Origin: an uncultured Lachnospiraceae bacterium
GTDB lineage: Bacteria > Bacillota > Clostridia > Lachnospirales > Lachnospiraceae
Assembly (NCBI GenBank): GCA_910588535.1
Contig: CAJUOO010000053.1
Coordinates: forward strand, 1 to 22,893
DNA: 22,893 bases
Reading direction: 5' to 3'
Below, piece after piece: positions 7,064-16,847 of this stretch. A model generated the notes under the pieces. That model worked only from the letters and a program-made list of their open reading frames with translations, had not been told where the DNA came from and did no database searches. How positions within the stretch are numbered: the first letter of the stretch is position 1; the number at the start of each line of letters is the position of its first letter. A program made the translations under genes and the position numbers.

Positions 7064-7789
7064 ATGGCACAGGAGAAGCAGCTTAAGGTGCCACAGCATG
7101 TGGCTATTATTATGGATGGAAATGGTAGATGGGCAAAAAAGCGGTTTCTTCCGCGCAATGCAGGACATACGCAGGGCAGCAGAAGGGTGGAGGAAATCTG
7201 CCGGGAGGCGTGGCAGATTGGCATTAAGTATCTGACGCTCTATGCTTTCTCTACTGAGAATTGGTCAAGACCAGAAGAGGAAGTGCGTGCACTGTTGAAA
7301 ATCCTTAGAAATTATCTGAAAGAGAGCATAAAAAAAGCGACAGAAAATAATATGAGAGTACGCGTCATTGGAGATAGAAGCCGGCTGGACGCAGATATAA
7401 GAGAGAGCATTGAGCGCTTGGAGGAAGTATCTGCGGCAAATACAGGGCTTAATTTTCAGATAGCCTTAAATTATGGATCGCGCGATGAGATGATGCGTGC
7501 GGTAAGGCGGCTACTATCAGATTATGACAAGGGAGCGATAACACAGGAGCAGCTTACGGAGAAAGTTTTTTCTGGTTATCTGGACACTTGTGATATTCCA
7601 GATCCAGATCTGTTGATCCGCACAAGTGGGGAGGAGAGGCTCTCCAATTTTCTATTATGGCAATGTGCCTACACAGAGTTTTATTTTCCAGAAGTTTTAT
7701 GGCCAGATTTTGATAAAAATGAGCTAAAGAAAGCAGTTGAGGAATATACAAGAAGAGATAGGCGCTATGGCGGTATAAAGGGGGAATAA
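7064..7789 (+). CDS. uppS: Undecaprenyl diphosphate synthase (cis-prenyltransferase)
   Basis: Condenses isopentenyl diphosphate onto farnesyl diphosphate to make the C55 lipid carrier used for peptidoglycan and surface glycans. It works at the membrane face. The signature HVAIIMDGNGRWAK places catalytic Asp at residue 18, followed by GHTQGSRRV, LTLYAFSTENWSRP, and the C-terminal diphosphate-binding RTSGEERLSNFLLWQ. Length is 241 residues from ATG 7064, normal for the family. That ATG has AAAGAGGAGG just upstream; an upstream in-frame ATG at 7031 lacks a ribosome site and would add residues unlike the family. The gene is followed after only three bases by cdsA. Confidence 0.95.
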   Translation: MAQEKQLKVPQHVAIIMDGNGRWAKKRFLPRNAGHTQGSRRVEEICREAWQIGIKYLTLYAFSTENWSRPEEEVRALLKILRNYLKESIKKATENNMRVRVIGDRSRLDADIRESIERLEEVSAANTGLNFQIALNYGSRDEMMRAVRRLLSDYDKGAITQEQLTEKVFSGYLDTCDIPDPDLLIRTSGEERLSNFLLWQCAYTEFYFPEVLWPDFDKNELKKAVEEYTRRDRRYGGIKGE

Positions 7790-7792
7790 TCC

Positions 7793-8620
7793 ATGCTAAA
7801 GAAGCTTTTTACCAGAGCGACGCTCATTCGTACCCTGAGCTCGATCTTGTTGGTTATCGTGGCGCTTGTCACGTTGATTGCGGGAGGAAATCTTTTGTTT
7901 GCAACTATGCTTGCAGTCTCTCTTATCGGGCAGTATGAGTTATACCGGGTGATTTCCATGCAGAAGAGCTTTTTGGGGTTTTCGGGCTATCTAGCGACAG
8001 CGGGATATTATCTGCTGTTATTTTTGGATCTGCATGGATATAGTATGCCTTTGATCCTTGCTTTTTTGATTGTGCTGATGGCTGTGTATGTATTTTCTTT
8101 TCCTAGGTATAAGGCAGGTGAGATCTGCCATGTCTATTTTGGATTTTTTTATGTGTCGGTGATGATATCTTATGTATATCAGATACGGGAGCTGACAAAT
8201 GGAGTCTTTTTGGTCTTTTTGATATTCTTGAGCTCATGGATCTGTGATACTTGCGCGTATCTGGTGGGCGTGATGGCAGGAAAACACAAGCTTGCACCTA
8301 AGCTTAGCCCGAATAAGTCCATTGAGGGAAGCATTGGCGGGATTGTGGGGGCTGTTCTTCTGGGAGCTCTCTATGGAGGTGTGTTTTGTGAAAATTTAGC
8401 GGGAGCATTTCGAGATCCTTCTGTGGGATGCGCGATTGTCTGCGGGCTGGGAGCTGTGATTTCTCAGATTGGAGATCTGGCAGCCTCTGGGATCAAGCGC
8501 AATTATGAGAAAAAGGATTATGGGCATTTGATACCGGGACATGGGGGAATTATGGATCGATTTGATTCTGTGATTTTCGTGGCGCCGGCTATTTATTTTC
8601 TAATACAATATATAAAATAG
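7793..8620 (+). CDS. cdsA: Phosphatidate cytidylyltransferase (CDP-diglyceride synthase)
   Basis: Makes CDP-diacylglycerol from phosphatidate and CTP, the branch point of phospholipid synthesis, in the cytoplasmic membrane. The 275-residue protein is strongly hydrophobic with about seven or eight membrane helices. It carries the family signature in its last quarter: LSPNKSIEGSIGG, then GDLAASGIKR and HLIPGHGGIMDRFDS near the C-terminus. GGGGGA before the ATG overlaps the end of uppS, so the two are probably translated together. The neighbours UppS and Dxr use or make related membrane-lipid precursors. Confidence 0.95.
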   Translation: MLKKLFTRATLIRTLSSILLVIVALVTLIAGGNLLFATMLAVSLIGQYELYRVISMQKSFLGFSGYLATAGYYLLLFLDLHGYSMPLILAFLIVLMAVYVFSFPRYKAGEICHVYFGFFYVSVMISYVYQIRELTNGVFLVFLIFLSSWICDTCAYLVGVMAGKHKLAPKLSPNKSIEGSIGGIVGAVLLGALYGGVFCENLAGAFRDPSVGCAIVCGLGAVISQIGDLAASGIKRNYEKKDYGHLIPGHGGIMDRFDSVIFVAPAIYFLIQYIK

Positions 8621-8737
8621 CACAGCATTTGTATCTGTATATGTTGGCACAAAGTAGCTTTCTGTACGAAAGAAACGCAGTCAGAAGAATGACAGATTAC
8701 AGTGTGAGAGGCTGATTTAGGAAAGGTATGGGAAAGA

Positions 8738-9898
8738 ATGAAGAAGATTGCAATTCTTGGTTCCACTGGCTCCATAGGGACACAGACGCTTGAGGTGGTA
8801 AGAGCAAACGGTGATATACAGGTGACGGCACTTGCGGCAGGGAGTAATATATCACTGTTGGAGAAGCAGATAAGAGAATTTAAGCCAAAACTTGTCTGTG
8901 TGTGGGATGAGAACAAGGCAAAGGAATTAAAACTCTGCACGGCAGATCTTTTTGTGGAAATCTGTTCTGGCATGGAGGGACTTATCAAAGTGGCCTTGGA
9001 GCCTGAAAGTGAACTTTTGGTTACAGCGATAGTGGGAATGATCGGGCTTCGTCCCACCATTGCAGCGATAGAGGCAGGAAAAGACATCGCTCTTGCCAAC
9101 AAAGAAACCTTGGTGACGGCAGGACATCTGATTATGCCTCTGGCAAAAGAGAAAAAGATTAAGATTCTTCCGGTGGACAGTGAGCACAGTGCGATATTTC
9201 AGTGCCTGCAGGGGAGAAATGGTTCTGATGCCTGTGTTCCCTGCAATTCTTCCTCCGAGATAGAGAAGATTTTATTGACGGCGTCGGGAGGACCTTTCCG
9301 GGGCCTTGCCAAGGAGCAGATGAGAGAGATAAAGCCGGAGGATGCCCTAAAGCATCCAAGCTGGTCCATGGGTAGAAAGATCACCATAGATTCAGCTACG
9401 ATGGTAAATAAAGGGCTGGAGGTTATGGAGGCAAAGTGGCTGTTTGGCGTGGAGCCGTCCGATATCACGGTGGTCGTTCAGCCCAAAAGCATTATCCATT
9501 CGATGGTGCAGTTTCGGGATGGTGCAGTGATGGCGCAGCTTGGAACACCTGATATGAAGCTGCCAATTCAGTACGCGCTCTATTATCCAGAGAGGCGGTC
9601 TTTAAAGGGAGAGAGGCTGGATTTCTGGAAGCTTGGCGGGCTGATATTTGAGAAACCAGATATGGAGAATTTTGATGGGCTTAGGCTGGCATATCAGGCG
9701 ATTCATAAGGGAGGCTCGATGCCGACGGTGTACAATGCAGCGAATGAGCTTGCTGTTCATGATTTTTTGGAGGGACGATTGTCCTTCTTGGGAATAACAG
9801 AGCGGATTGAAGCTGCTATGGAGGCTCATCATGTAATAGAAAATCCAAGTGTGGAGGAGATTCTTGAGACAGAGCGGTGGGCAGTTGGCAGAGCATAG
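8738..9898 (+). CDS. dxr: 1-deoxy-D-xylulose 5-phosphate reductoisomerase
   Basis: Converts DXP to MEP with NADPH, the first committed step of the non-mevalonate isoprenoid pathway. The N-terminal dinucleotide loop GSTGSIG is at residues 8-14. NKETLV lies near 119, and the metal- and substrate-binding VDSEHSAIFQ near 146-155. TASGGPFRG and HPSWSMGRKITIDSATMVNKG follow, and the C-terminal helical domain is complete. Length is 386 residues, as expected. The ribosome site is weak (AGGAAAGG about 11 bases upstream). A 117-base gap separates it from cdsA. Its product line supplies isopentenyl units for UppS upstream, and IspG downstream acts later in the same pathway. Confidence 0.96.
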   Translation: MKKIAILGSTGSIGTQTLEVVRANGDIQVTALAAGSNISLLEKQIREFKPKLVCVWDENKAKELKLCTADLFVEICSGMEGLIKVALEPESELLVTAIVGMIGLRPTIAAIEAGKDIALANKETLVTAGHLIMPLAKEKKIKILPVDSEHSAIFQCLQGRNGSDACVPCNSSSEIEKILLTASGGPFRGLAKEQMREIKPEDALKHPSWSMGRKITIDSATMVNKGLEVMEAKWLFGVEPSDITVVVQPKSIIHSMVQFRDGAVMAQLGTPDMKLPIQYALYYPERRSLKGERLDFWKLGGLIFEKPDMENFDGLRLAYQAIHKGGSMPTVYNAANELAVHDFLEGRLSFLGITERIEAAMEAHHVIENPSVEEILETERWAVGRA

Positions 9899-9925
9899 GG
9901 ATGATTAGGATAGAATACAAAGAAG

Positions 9926-9934
9926 TGGTATAAA
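9926..9934 (+). promoter_or_regulatory. Weak candidate extended -10 promoter before rseP
   Basis: TGGTATAAA is a TGn extended -10 in the 224-base dxr-rseP gap, with only a poor -35 (TTAGGA, 18-base spacing). It could allow separate expression of rseP-ispG-polC. The rest of the gap is AT-rich, with one small hairpin (CGATG/CATCG near 10058-10072) and no gene. Confidence 0.25.
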
Positions 9935-10122
9935 ATAAAAAGATGGTGAATAGTTACTATCAAGTGATATAGATTGGAAAATTATGCTTTTTCAATTTGC
10001 AATTAGAGTCAGAGTCTTAAATATGCCTTGATCACAGTCAAAAATCTAATATTTTCGATGCGTATCATCGCAGTAAACGGCTCTGGCATGGAAGATTAGA
10101 ACATAATAAATGAGGAGTAGGT

Positions 10123-11169
10123 ATGGGAATTGTAATAGCGTTGTTGGTGTTCGGCTTTCTGGTATTTTTTCATGAGCTTGGACATTTTTTACTGGCAAAG
10201 AAGAATGGAATAGCGGTGACAGAGTTTTCTATTGGAATGGGTCCTAGATTGTTTTCTTTTGTAAGGGGAGAGACACGGTACTCATTAAAAGCATTTCCGT
10301 TTGGCGGTTCCTGTCAGATGCTGGGGGAGGACGGAGAGAGCACAGATGAGAGTGCATTTCATAACCGTTCTGTCTGGGCTAGGATCTCAGTGGTTGTGGC
10401 AGGTCCTATCTTTAATTTTATCCTAGCCTTTTTGCTTGCGCTGATTGTAATCGGTTATGTGGGCTATGATAAACCTGTGGTGATCGGAGTGATGGAAGGC
10501 TTCCCAGCCGAGGAGGCAGGGCTTATGGAGGGGGATGTCATCACTAGGATCAATAACCAGAAGGTGACAATCTACCGTGATGTGCAGTTTTATTTGGCAG
10601 TCAATACTGGAAAAACAGTGACTATATGTGTCGATCGTGCCGGTGAGGAACTTATGTTTACCATCACTCCGAAACAGGATGAAAATGGCGCATACTATAT
10701 GGGAATCTACAGTTCTGCCATCCGCACAAAGGCAAAAGGACTGGAGGTTTTAAAATACAGCCTGTACGAAGTCAAATACCAGATGGGAGTGGTGATAAAG
10801 AGCATTGGCATGTTGTTTAATGGCAGCGTGTCGGTAAATGATCTCAGTGGACCTGTCGGTATAGTGGATATGGTCGGAGAGGTGGTGGAGGAGAGCACCA
10901 GCGAGGAAGTTGACACGAAGACAAATGTGTTGAGTGTGTTGTTAAATATTATTAATTTCTCCATTATGTTAAGTGCCAATCTGGGCGTGATGAATCTTCT
11001 GCCCATTCCGGCGCTTGACGGCGGACGACTTGTATTTTTGATTGTGGAGGCAGTGAGAGGAAAGCCGATCGACAGAGAGAAGGAAGGTATGGTTCATTTT
11101 GTAGGTCTGGTGCTCTTGATGGTTCTTATGGTGTATGTAATGTTTAATGATTTTAGGAGGATATTCTAG
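10123..11169 (+). CDS. rseP: Site-2 intramembrane zinc metalloprotease, RseP/RasP family
   Basis: Cuts transmembrane segments of anti-sigma factors and signal-peptide remnants inside the cytoplasmic membrane. The first membrane helix carries the zinc site HELGH at residues 17-21. A PDZ domain occupies about 110-190 (GVMEGFPAEEAGLMEGDVITRIN). The second metal-binding motif NLLPIPALDGGR is near 290, followed by the last helices. Length of 348 residues fits the short single-PDZ Firmicutes form. GAGGAG lies five bases before the ATG. The stop TAG shares its last base with the GTG of ispG. The substrate cannot be told from the window. Confidence 0.94.
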   Translation: MGIVIALLVFGFLVFFHELGHFLLAKKNGIAVTEFSIGMGPRLFSFVRGETRYSLKAFPFGGSCQMLGEDGESTDESAFHNRSVWARISVVVAGPIFNFILAFLLALIVIGYVGYDKPVVIGVMEGFPAEEAGLMEGDVITRINNQKVTIYRDVQFYLAVNTGKTVTICVDRAGEELMFTITPKQDENGAYYMGIYSSAIRTKAKGLEVLKYSLYEVKYQMGVVIKSIGMLFNGSVSVNDLSGPVGIVDMVGEVVEESTSEEVDTKTNVLSVLLNIINFSIMLSANLGVMNLLPIPALDGGRLVFLIVEAVRGKPIDREKEGMVHFVGLVLLMVLMVYVMFNDFRRIF

Positions 11170-12221
11170 TGAGAGAATATACTAGAGTGATCAAGATTGG
11201 AGATAAAGTGATTGGCGGCGGCAATCCTGTATTGATCCAGTCGATGACGAATACAAGGACGGAGGATGTGAGGGCGACTGTGGAGCAGATCAGGCGCCTT
11301 CAGTCTGCGGGCTGTGAGATTGTCCGTGTCACAGTGCCCACAGAGGAAGCAGCGACGGCATTGCGGGAGATTAAAAAACAGATACAGATTCCACTGGTGG
11401 CGGATATTCATTTTGACTATCGCATGGCGATCCTTGCGATAGAGAATGGCGCGGACAAGATTCGGATCAATCCGGGAAATATCGGTGGGCCAGAGAAGCT
11501 GCGAGCGGTTGTCAGCGCGGCGAAGAAGAGAAATATACCGATCCGCGTGGGCGTCAACAGTGGGTCCTTAGAGAAGCCGCTAATAGAAAAATATGGCGGC
11601 GTGACAGCAGAAGGACTGGTGGAGAGTGCTCTGGACAAGGTGCATATGATCGAAGAATATGATTATGCCAATTTGGTGATCAGCATTAAATCCTCGAATG
11701 TACTTATGTGTGTCAAGGCACATGAATTGATTGATAAACAGACCACCTACCCTCTTCATGTAGGGATCACAGAAGCAGGAACACTGTATGCAGGAAATAT
11801 TAAATCTGCAGTTGGGCTTGGCATGATTCTTGGACAGGGAATTGGTGACACGATTCGGGTATCCCTGACAGGAGATCCTGTGGAGGAGATAAAATCTGCC
11901 AAGCTGATTCTTCGCACATTAGGACTTAGAAAAGGGGGCATTGAGGTAGTGTCCTGTCCAACTTGTGGCAGAACAAAGATTGATCTGATAGGTCTTGCCA
12001 ATCAAGTGGAGAGGATGGTGCAAGAATTTGATCATCTAACTCTCAAGGTTGCGGTGATGGGGTGTGTGGTAAATGGACCCGGAGAGGCAAAGGAAGCAGA
12101 TCTGGGGATCGCGGGAGGCAAGGGAGAAGGACTGCTGATCAAAAAAGGAGAGATAATTAGAAAGCTTCCAGAAAATGAGTTGCTGCCTGCACTTAGAAAA
12201 GAACTGGAGCTGTGGGCTTAG
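11169..12221 (+). CDS. ispG: (E)-4-hydroxy-3-methylbut-2-enyl-diphosphate synthase
   Basis: Reductive [4Fe-4S] enzyme of the MEP pathway that turns MEcPP into HMBPP. The N-terminal TIM-barrel part contains IQSMTNTRTEDV, VADIHFDYRMA and IRINPGNIGG. The cluster ligands are visible in the C-terminal domain: Cys263 and Cys266 in SCPTCGR, and Cys299 with Glu306 in GCVVNGPGEA, spaced as in the E. coli enzyme. At 350 residues it is the compact bacterial form. It starts with GTG, AGGAGG about nine bases upstream, and overlaps the rseP stop by one base, which implies translational coupling. It occupies the place where proS lies in Bacillus subtilis. Confidence 0.96.
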   Translation: MREYTRVIKIGDKVIGGGNPVLIQSMTNTRTEDVRATVEQIRRLQSAGCEIVRVTVPTEEAATALREIKKQIQIPLVADIHFDYRMAILAIENGADKIRINPGNIGGPEKLRAVVSAAKKRNIPIRVGVNSGSLEKPLIEKYGGVTAEGLVESALDKVHMIEEYDYANLVISIKSSNVLMCVKAHELIDKQTTYPLHVGITEAGTLYAGNIKSAVGLGMILGQGIGDTIRVSLTGDPVEEIKSAKLILRTLGLRKGGIEVVSCPTCGRTKIDLIGLANQVERMVQEFDHLTLKVAVMGCVVNGPGEAKEADLGIAGGKGEGLLIKKGEIIRKLPENELLPALRKELELWA

Positions 12222-12238
12222 TTGTTGCTGAATGTGGG

Positions 12239-12254
12239 CTTTTCGATCGAAAAG
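12239..12254. repeat. Perfect 16-base palindrome in the ispG-polC gap
   Basis: CTTTTCGATCGAAAAG reads the same on both strands, with no spacer. It lies 18 bases after the ispG stop and 69 before the polC start. It could be a protein-binding site or a small RNA structure; a terminator is unlikely because no T run follows. Confidence 0.55.
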
Positions 12255-12323
12255 TAGACCAAGAGAATTATAAGCGAGAATCTATTTTTATGGTAGTGTT
12301 TTTGTGGAGAAAGGGGAATTGTT

Positions 12324-15300
12324 GTGGGGAAGGTTTTTTTTGATGTTTTTCCGACACTGCAATTAAATCCAGATGTGTCAGAGCTTTTAGCCGATGTTGA
12401 GGTGACGAAGATCACCACGAACAAGGAGAAAAGCTCTCTTCGCATTTATATTGACAGCAGAAGGCTGATACATAAAAAAAGTATCTATTATATGGAGGAC
12501 AGCATAGCCACCCAATTTTTTCCGGGAAACGGCACAAGCATTAAAGTGGTGGAGAATTACCATCTGTCTGAGCAGTATACGCCAGAGAAGTTATTGGAGT
12601 CCTATAAGGACAGTATTCTGACAGAGCTTCGCAGCTATAATGCGATTGAGTACAGTTTATTTAAGAAGGCAGATACAGAATTTACCGAGGAATCCGTACT
12701 GCAGCTTACCTTGGAGGACAGTGTTGTCGCGCGGGAGAAGGCGGAGGAGCTTAAGAGGATTCTGGAGAAAATTTTTGTGGAGCGCTGTGGCTTTCCAGTG
12801 GAAGCTCGCGTGCATTTTAAAGAAAGAGGAGAGGATAAAAAACGTCTTTTGGATGAACAGCGCCTGAAACTTGAGGTGATCCAGATTCAGAAAAATGCGG
12901 GCCTTATGGATGGAGTATCCGCGGATGCGCCCTTGGAGCCTGATGCGCAATCTCAGACAGTTCCCTCTTGGTCAGCGGAGGAGATGGCGGCGGCATATGG
13001 AGAGCCGGTCAAGCCAACCAGTCATGTGGAGAATACAAAGAGCAGTCCAGAGGTGAAAAAGTCCTTTGAGAAAAAGGAGAGCTTTTCAAAAAAATCGGCA
13101 TATAAAAAATCGGACAATCCCGATGTGCTCTATGGAAGGGATTTTGATGAGGAGCCTACGCCAATTGAGCAGATTCAGACAGAGATGGGTGAGCTTGTGA
13201 TTCGAGGAAAGATTATTGCACTTGACACAAGGGAGATCCGCGGGGAGAAGACAATTTTAATTTTTGATGTGACGGATTTTACAGATACGATCACAGTAAA
13301 GATGTTTGCCAGAAATGAGCAGCTTCCCGATATTATGCCACATGTCAAGCCGGGGGCATTTGTGAAGCTTAAGGGTGTGACGACGATCGATCGATTTGAC
13401 GGGGAGCTTACGGTCGGATCGGTGGTTGGAATTAGGAAATGCAGCGATTTTACAGTGAAGCGCATGGATACGGCGGTAGAAAAGAGGGTGGAGCTTCACT
13501 GTCATACAAAGATGAGCGATATGGATGGCGTGGCAGATGTGAAGGATATTATTAAGCGTGCCATGGAGTGGGGGCACACTGCCATCGCAATTACGGATCA
13601 TGGAAATGTTGCTGCTTTTCCTGTGGCAAATCATGAAACAGACGGAAAGTTTAAGATATTGTACGGGTGTGAGGGATATTTGGTTGATGATCTGAAGGAT
13701 ATTGTAGAACATTCAGAAAATCAGAGCCTTGCGGGTACGTATGTGGTTTTTGATATTGAGACGACGGGCTTTAGTCCGATGAATAACCAGATCATTGAGA
13801 TTGGGGCGGTAAAGGTATCAGAGGGACAGATCACGGATCGTTTTAGTGAATTTATTAATCCGAGAGAGCCTATTCCATTTGAGATAGAGAAGTTGACGGG
13901 AATCAATGACGAGATGGTGATTCATTCGCCCGGAATCGAGGAGGTGTTGCCGAGATTTCTCGCATTTAGCGAGGGTGCTGTTATGGTGGCACACAACGCC
14001 AGCTTTGATATGAGTTTTCTCTATGCCAACGCAAGACGGTTGAATATTCCCCTTAAAAAGACGGTGGTTGACACGGTGGGACTTGCTAGGGTGTTGCTTC
14101 CTGAGCTTAACAAGTACAAGCTTGATGTGGTGGCGAAAGCACTTCATATCTCACTTGAGAACCATCACCGCGCTGTGGATGATGCGGAGGCGACAGCCGG
14201 GATCTTTCAGGCATTTATTCAGAAGCTTAGGGAGCGGGATATTGATACACTGGATAAGGTAAATGAGCTGAGTGCAATGTCTGCAGATGCGTTAAAGAAG
14301 CTTCCGTCTCATCACGTGATTTTGTTGGCAAAGAATGACACTGGGCGCATTAACTTGTATCGTCTGATCTCCATGTCCCATCTTGAGTATTTTCACAGAC
14401 ATCCAAGGATACCAAAAAGTGTGTTAAAAAAGTACAGGGAAGGGCTGATCATTGGCTCTGCCTGCGAAGCTGGAGAATTGTATCAGGCACTGCTTCGGGG
14501 AGCCTCGGAGGAGGAGATCGCTAGATTAGTGGACTTTTATGATTATCTGGAAATTCAGCCTCTGGGAAATAATGAATTTATGTTGCGGGGAGAGAATCCT
14601 ACTGTGCAATCAAAGGAGGAACTGATACAATTTAATAAAAAGATTGTCGCTCTGGGAGAGCAGTACCACAAGCTTGTGGTTGCAACCTGTGATGTACATT
14701 TTTTAAATCCTGAGGATGAGGTATACCGCAGAATTATTATGGCCGGAAAGGGATTTAAGGATGCAGATAATCAGGCGCCTCTCTATCTTCGGACGACGGA
14801 CGAGATGTTGGAGGAATTTGCTTATCTGGGGGCGGAGAAGGCGGAGGAGGTTGTGATCACAAACACAAATCGTATCGCTGCAATGTGCGAGAGAATTTCT
14901 CCGGTTCGCCCGGATAAATGTCCTCCGGTTATAGAAAATTCAGATCAGATTTTGAGGGATATTTGTTATGAGAAGGCGTATGCAATCTATGGGCAGACAC
15001 TTCCCAAGGTAGTGGTGGAGAGGCTTGAGAGAGAGCTAAATTCCATTATATCCAACGGTTTTGCAGTTATGTATATTATTGCGCAGAAGCTGGTGTGGAA
15101 GTCAAATGAGGATGGGTATCTTGTGGGGTCGAGAGGTTCTGTCGGATCATCCTTTGTGGCGACAATGTCAGGTATCACGGAGGTAAATCCTTTAAGCCCT
15201 CATTATTATTGTGCAAAATGTCATTACAGCGATTTTGATTCTGAGCAGGTGCGCTCTTTTTCTGGCGGATCTGGCTGCGATATGCCAGATAAGTTTTGCC

Positions 15301-16817
15301 CGGAATGTGGAGAGCTGTTAAAAAAGGAGGGCTTTGATATTCCGTTTGAGACTTTTTTGGGTTTTAAGGGAAATAAGGAGCCAGATATTGATCTGAATTT
15401 TTCTGGAGAGTATCAGAGTAAGGCACATGATTATACAGAGGTGATTTTTGGAAAGGGACAGACCTTTCGCGCCGGGACCATAGGTACGCTGGCAGATAAG
15501 ACGGCATATGGCTATGTTAAGAATTACTATGAGGAGCATGGGCAGAGAAAGAGAAAATGTGAGATCAACCGTATTGTACAGGGGTGTGTTGAGGTGCGGC
15601 GCACCACGGGACAGCATCCGGGCGGTATTATCGTGCTTCCTCTGGGGGAGGAGATCAATACTTTCACACCGGTGCAGCACCCGGCGAACGATATGGAGAC
15701 CAAGACAGTGACCACGCATTTTGATTATCATTCCATCGATCACAATCTGTTGAAGCTTGATATTCTGGGACATGATGATCCGACGATGATTCGCATGTTG
15801 GAGGACTTGACCGGGCTTGATGCGAGGAAGATCCCGCTGGACAGCAAGGAAGTTATGTCCTTGTTTATGAATACCAGCGCGCTTGGCATAACACCGGAGG
15901 ATATTGGGGGATGCAAGCTGGGAGCGCTTGGCATACCAGAGTTTGGCACAGACTTTGCTATGCAGATGGTAATAGATGCAAAGCCTACTTGTTTTGCAGA
16001 TCTCATCCGCATATCAGGCTTGTCCCACGGCACAGATGTGTGGCTTGGCAATGCACAGACCTTGATTGAGGAGGGGAAGGCGACGATCTCCACCGCGATC
16101 TGTACTCGTGATGATATTATGATCTATTTGATTCATATGGGACTTGATAAGGAACTGTCCTTTACCATTATGGAGAGTGTGCGTAAGGGGAAAGGACTTA
16201 AGGAGGAGTGGGAGAAGGAGATGCTTGCCCACAATGTGCCAGATTGGTATATCTGGTCGTGCAAAAAAATTAAGTATATGTTTCCAAAGGCGCACGCTGC
16301 TGCCTATGTTATGATGGCTTGGCGTATTGCGTACTGTAAGGTGTTCTATCCGCTGGCTTATTATGCTGCTTTTTTTAGCATCCGTGCATCCGGGTTTTCT
16401 TATGAGCTGATGTGTCAGGGAAGGGAGAAGCTGGAATATTATATTTCTGATTATAAAAGGCGATATGATTCTCTATCCAATAAGGAGAAGGATACGCTTC
16501 GTGATATGCGGATTGCGCAGGAGATGTATGCGAGAGGTTATGAATTTATGCCGATGGATATTTACCGGGCAAAAGCTGCGAGATTTCAGATTATAGATGG
16601 AAAGTTGATGCCCGCGCTACATTCTATTGATGGGCTTGGGGATAAGGTGGCGATCCAGATTGTGGAAGCAGCAGGGCAGGGAGCCTTTCTGTCCAAGGAG
16701 GATTTTCAGATAAGGAGCAAGGCAGGAAAGACAATTACAGATTTGCTTAGCGATCTTGGTATATTGAAAGGGTTGCCTGAGACAAATCAGCTCTCATTGT
16801 TTGACTGGGCACAGTAG
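12324..16817 (+). CDS. polC: DNA polymerase III PolC-type, alpha subunit with 3'-5' exonuclease
   Basis: The replicative polymerase of low-GC Gram-positive bacteria, 1497 residues. In order: an N-terminal domain (1-190), a variable charged linker (about 195-285, rich in Ser, Lys and Glu), an OB fold (about 290-370), and the first PHP part with HCHTKMSD near 393. The inserted proofreading exonuclease follows, with FDIETTG at about 475 and HRAVDDAEAT near 614. Then come the polymerase palm with GSRGSVGSS (about 934), a CAKC/CPEC zinc-binding pair (about 960-1005) and the catalytic PDIDLNFSGE (about 1018). The C-terminus carries a helix-hairpin-helix-like segment. It starts with GTG after AGGGG. 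The length is slightly above the Bacillus protein, mostly from the linker. It is the last gene of the operon. Confidence 0.97.
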   Translation: MGKVFFDVFPTLQLNPDVSELLADVEVTKITTNKEKSSLRIYIDSRRLIHKKSIYYMEDSIATQFFPGNGTSIKVVENYHLSEQYTPEKLLESYKDSILTELRSYNAIEYSLFKKADTEFTEESVLQLTLEDSVVAREKAEELKRILEKIFVERCGFPVEARVHFKERGEDKKRLLDEQRLKLEVIQIQKNAGLMDGVSADAPLEPDAQSQTVPSWSAEEMAAAYGEPVKPTSHVENTKSSPEVKKSFEKKESFSKKSAYKKSDNPDVLYGRDFDEEPTPIEQIQTEMGELVIRGKIIALDTREIRGEKTILIFDVTDFTDTITVKMFARNEQLPDIMPHVKPGAFVKLKGVTTIDRFDGELTVGSVVGIRKCSDFTVKRMDTAVEKRVELHCHTKMSDMDGVADVKDIIKRAMEWGHTAIAITDHGNVAAFPVANHETDGKFKILYGCEGYLVDDLKDIVEHSENQSLAGTYVVFDIETTGFSPMNNQIIEIGAVKVSEGQITDRFSEFINPREPIPFEIEKLTGINDEMVIHSPGIEEVLPRFLAFSEGAVMVAHNASFDMSFLYANARRLNIPLKKTVVDTVGLARVLLPELNKYKLDVVAKALHISLENHHRAVDDAEATAGIFQAFIQKLRERDIDTLDKVNELSAMSADALKKLPSHHVILLAKNDTGRINLYRLISMSHLEYFHRHPRIPKSVLKKYREGLIIGSACEAGELYQALLRGASEEEIARLVDFYDYLEIQPLGNNEFMLRGENPTVQSKEELIQFNKKIVALGEQYHKLVVATCDVHFLNPEDEVYRRIIMAGKGFKDADNQAPLYLRTTDEMLEEFAYLGAEKAEEVVITNTNRIAAMCERISPVRPDKCPPVIENSDQILRDICYEKAYAIYGQTLPKVVVERLERELNSIISNGFAVMYIIAQKLVWKSNEDGYLVGSRGSVGSSFVATMSGITEVNPLSPHYYCAKCHYSDFDSEQVRSFSGGSGCDMPDKFCPECGELLKKEGFDIPFETFLGFKGNKEPDIDLNFSGEYQSKAHDYTEVIFGKGQTFRAGTIGTLADKTAYGYVKNYYEEHGQRKRKCEINRIVQGCVEVRRTTGQHPGGIIVLPLGEEINTFTPVQHPANDMETKTVTTHFDYHSIDHNLLKLDILGHDDPTMIRMLEDLTGLDARKIPLDSKEVMSLFMNTSALGITPEDIGGCKLGALGIPEFGTDFAMQMVIDAKPTCFADLIRISGLSHGTDVWLGNAQTLIEEGKATISTAICTRDDIMIYLIHMGLDKELSFTIMESVRKGKGLKEEWEKEMLAHNVPDWYIWSCKKIKYMFPKAHAAAYVMMAWRIAYCKVFYPLAYYAAFFSIRASGFSYELMCQGREKLEYYISDYKRRYDSLSNKEKDTLRDMRIAQEMYARGYEFMPMDIYRAKAARFQIIDGKLMPALHSIDGLGDKVAIQIVEAAGQGAFLSKEDFQIRSKAGKTITDLLSDLGILKGLPETNQLSLFDWAQ

Positions 16818-16847
16818 TGGAAATAACTATGTTTTTTTGAAAGGTCC

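Noticed and set aside
13257..13712. 151-codon antisense open frame inside polC, and a similar one at 15318-15773
   Set aside because: Both lie opposite conserved polC domains and are explained by codon bias of the sense gene.
16815..16838. TAGT/ACTA stem followed by a run of seven T directly after polC
   Set aside because: The stem is only four base pairs; the much stronger composite hairpin just downstream is the better terminator candidate.
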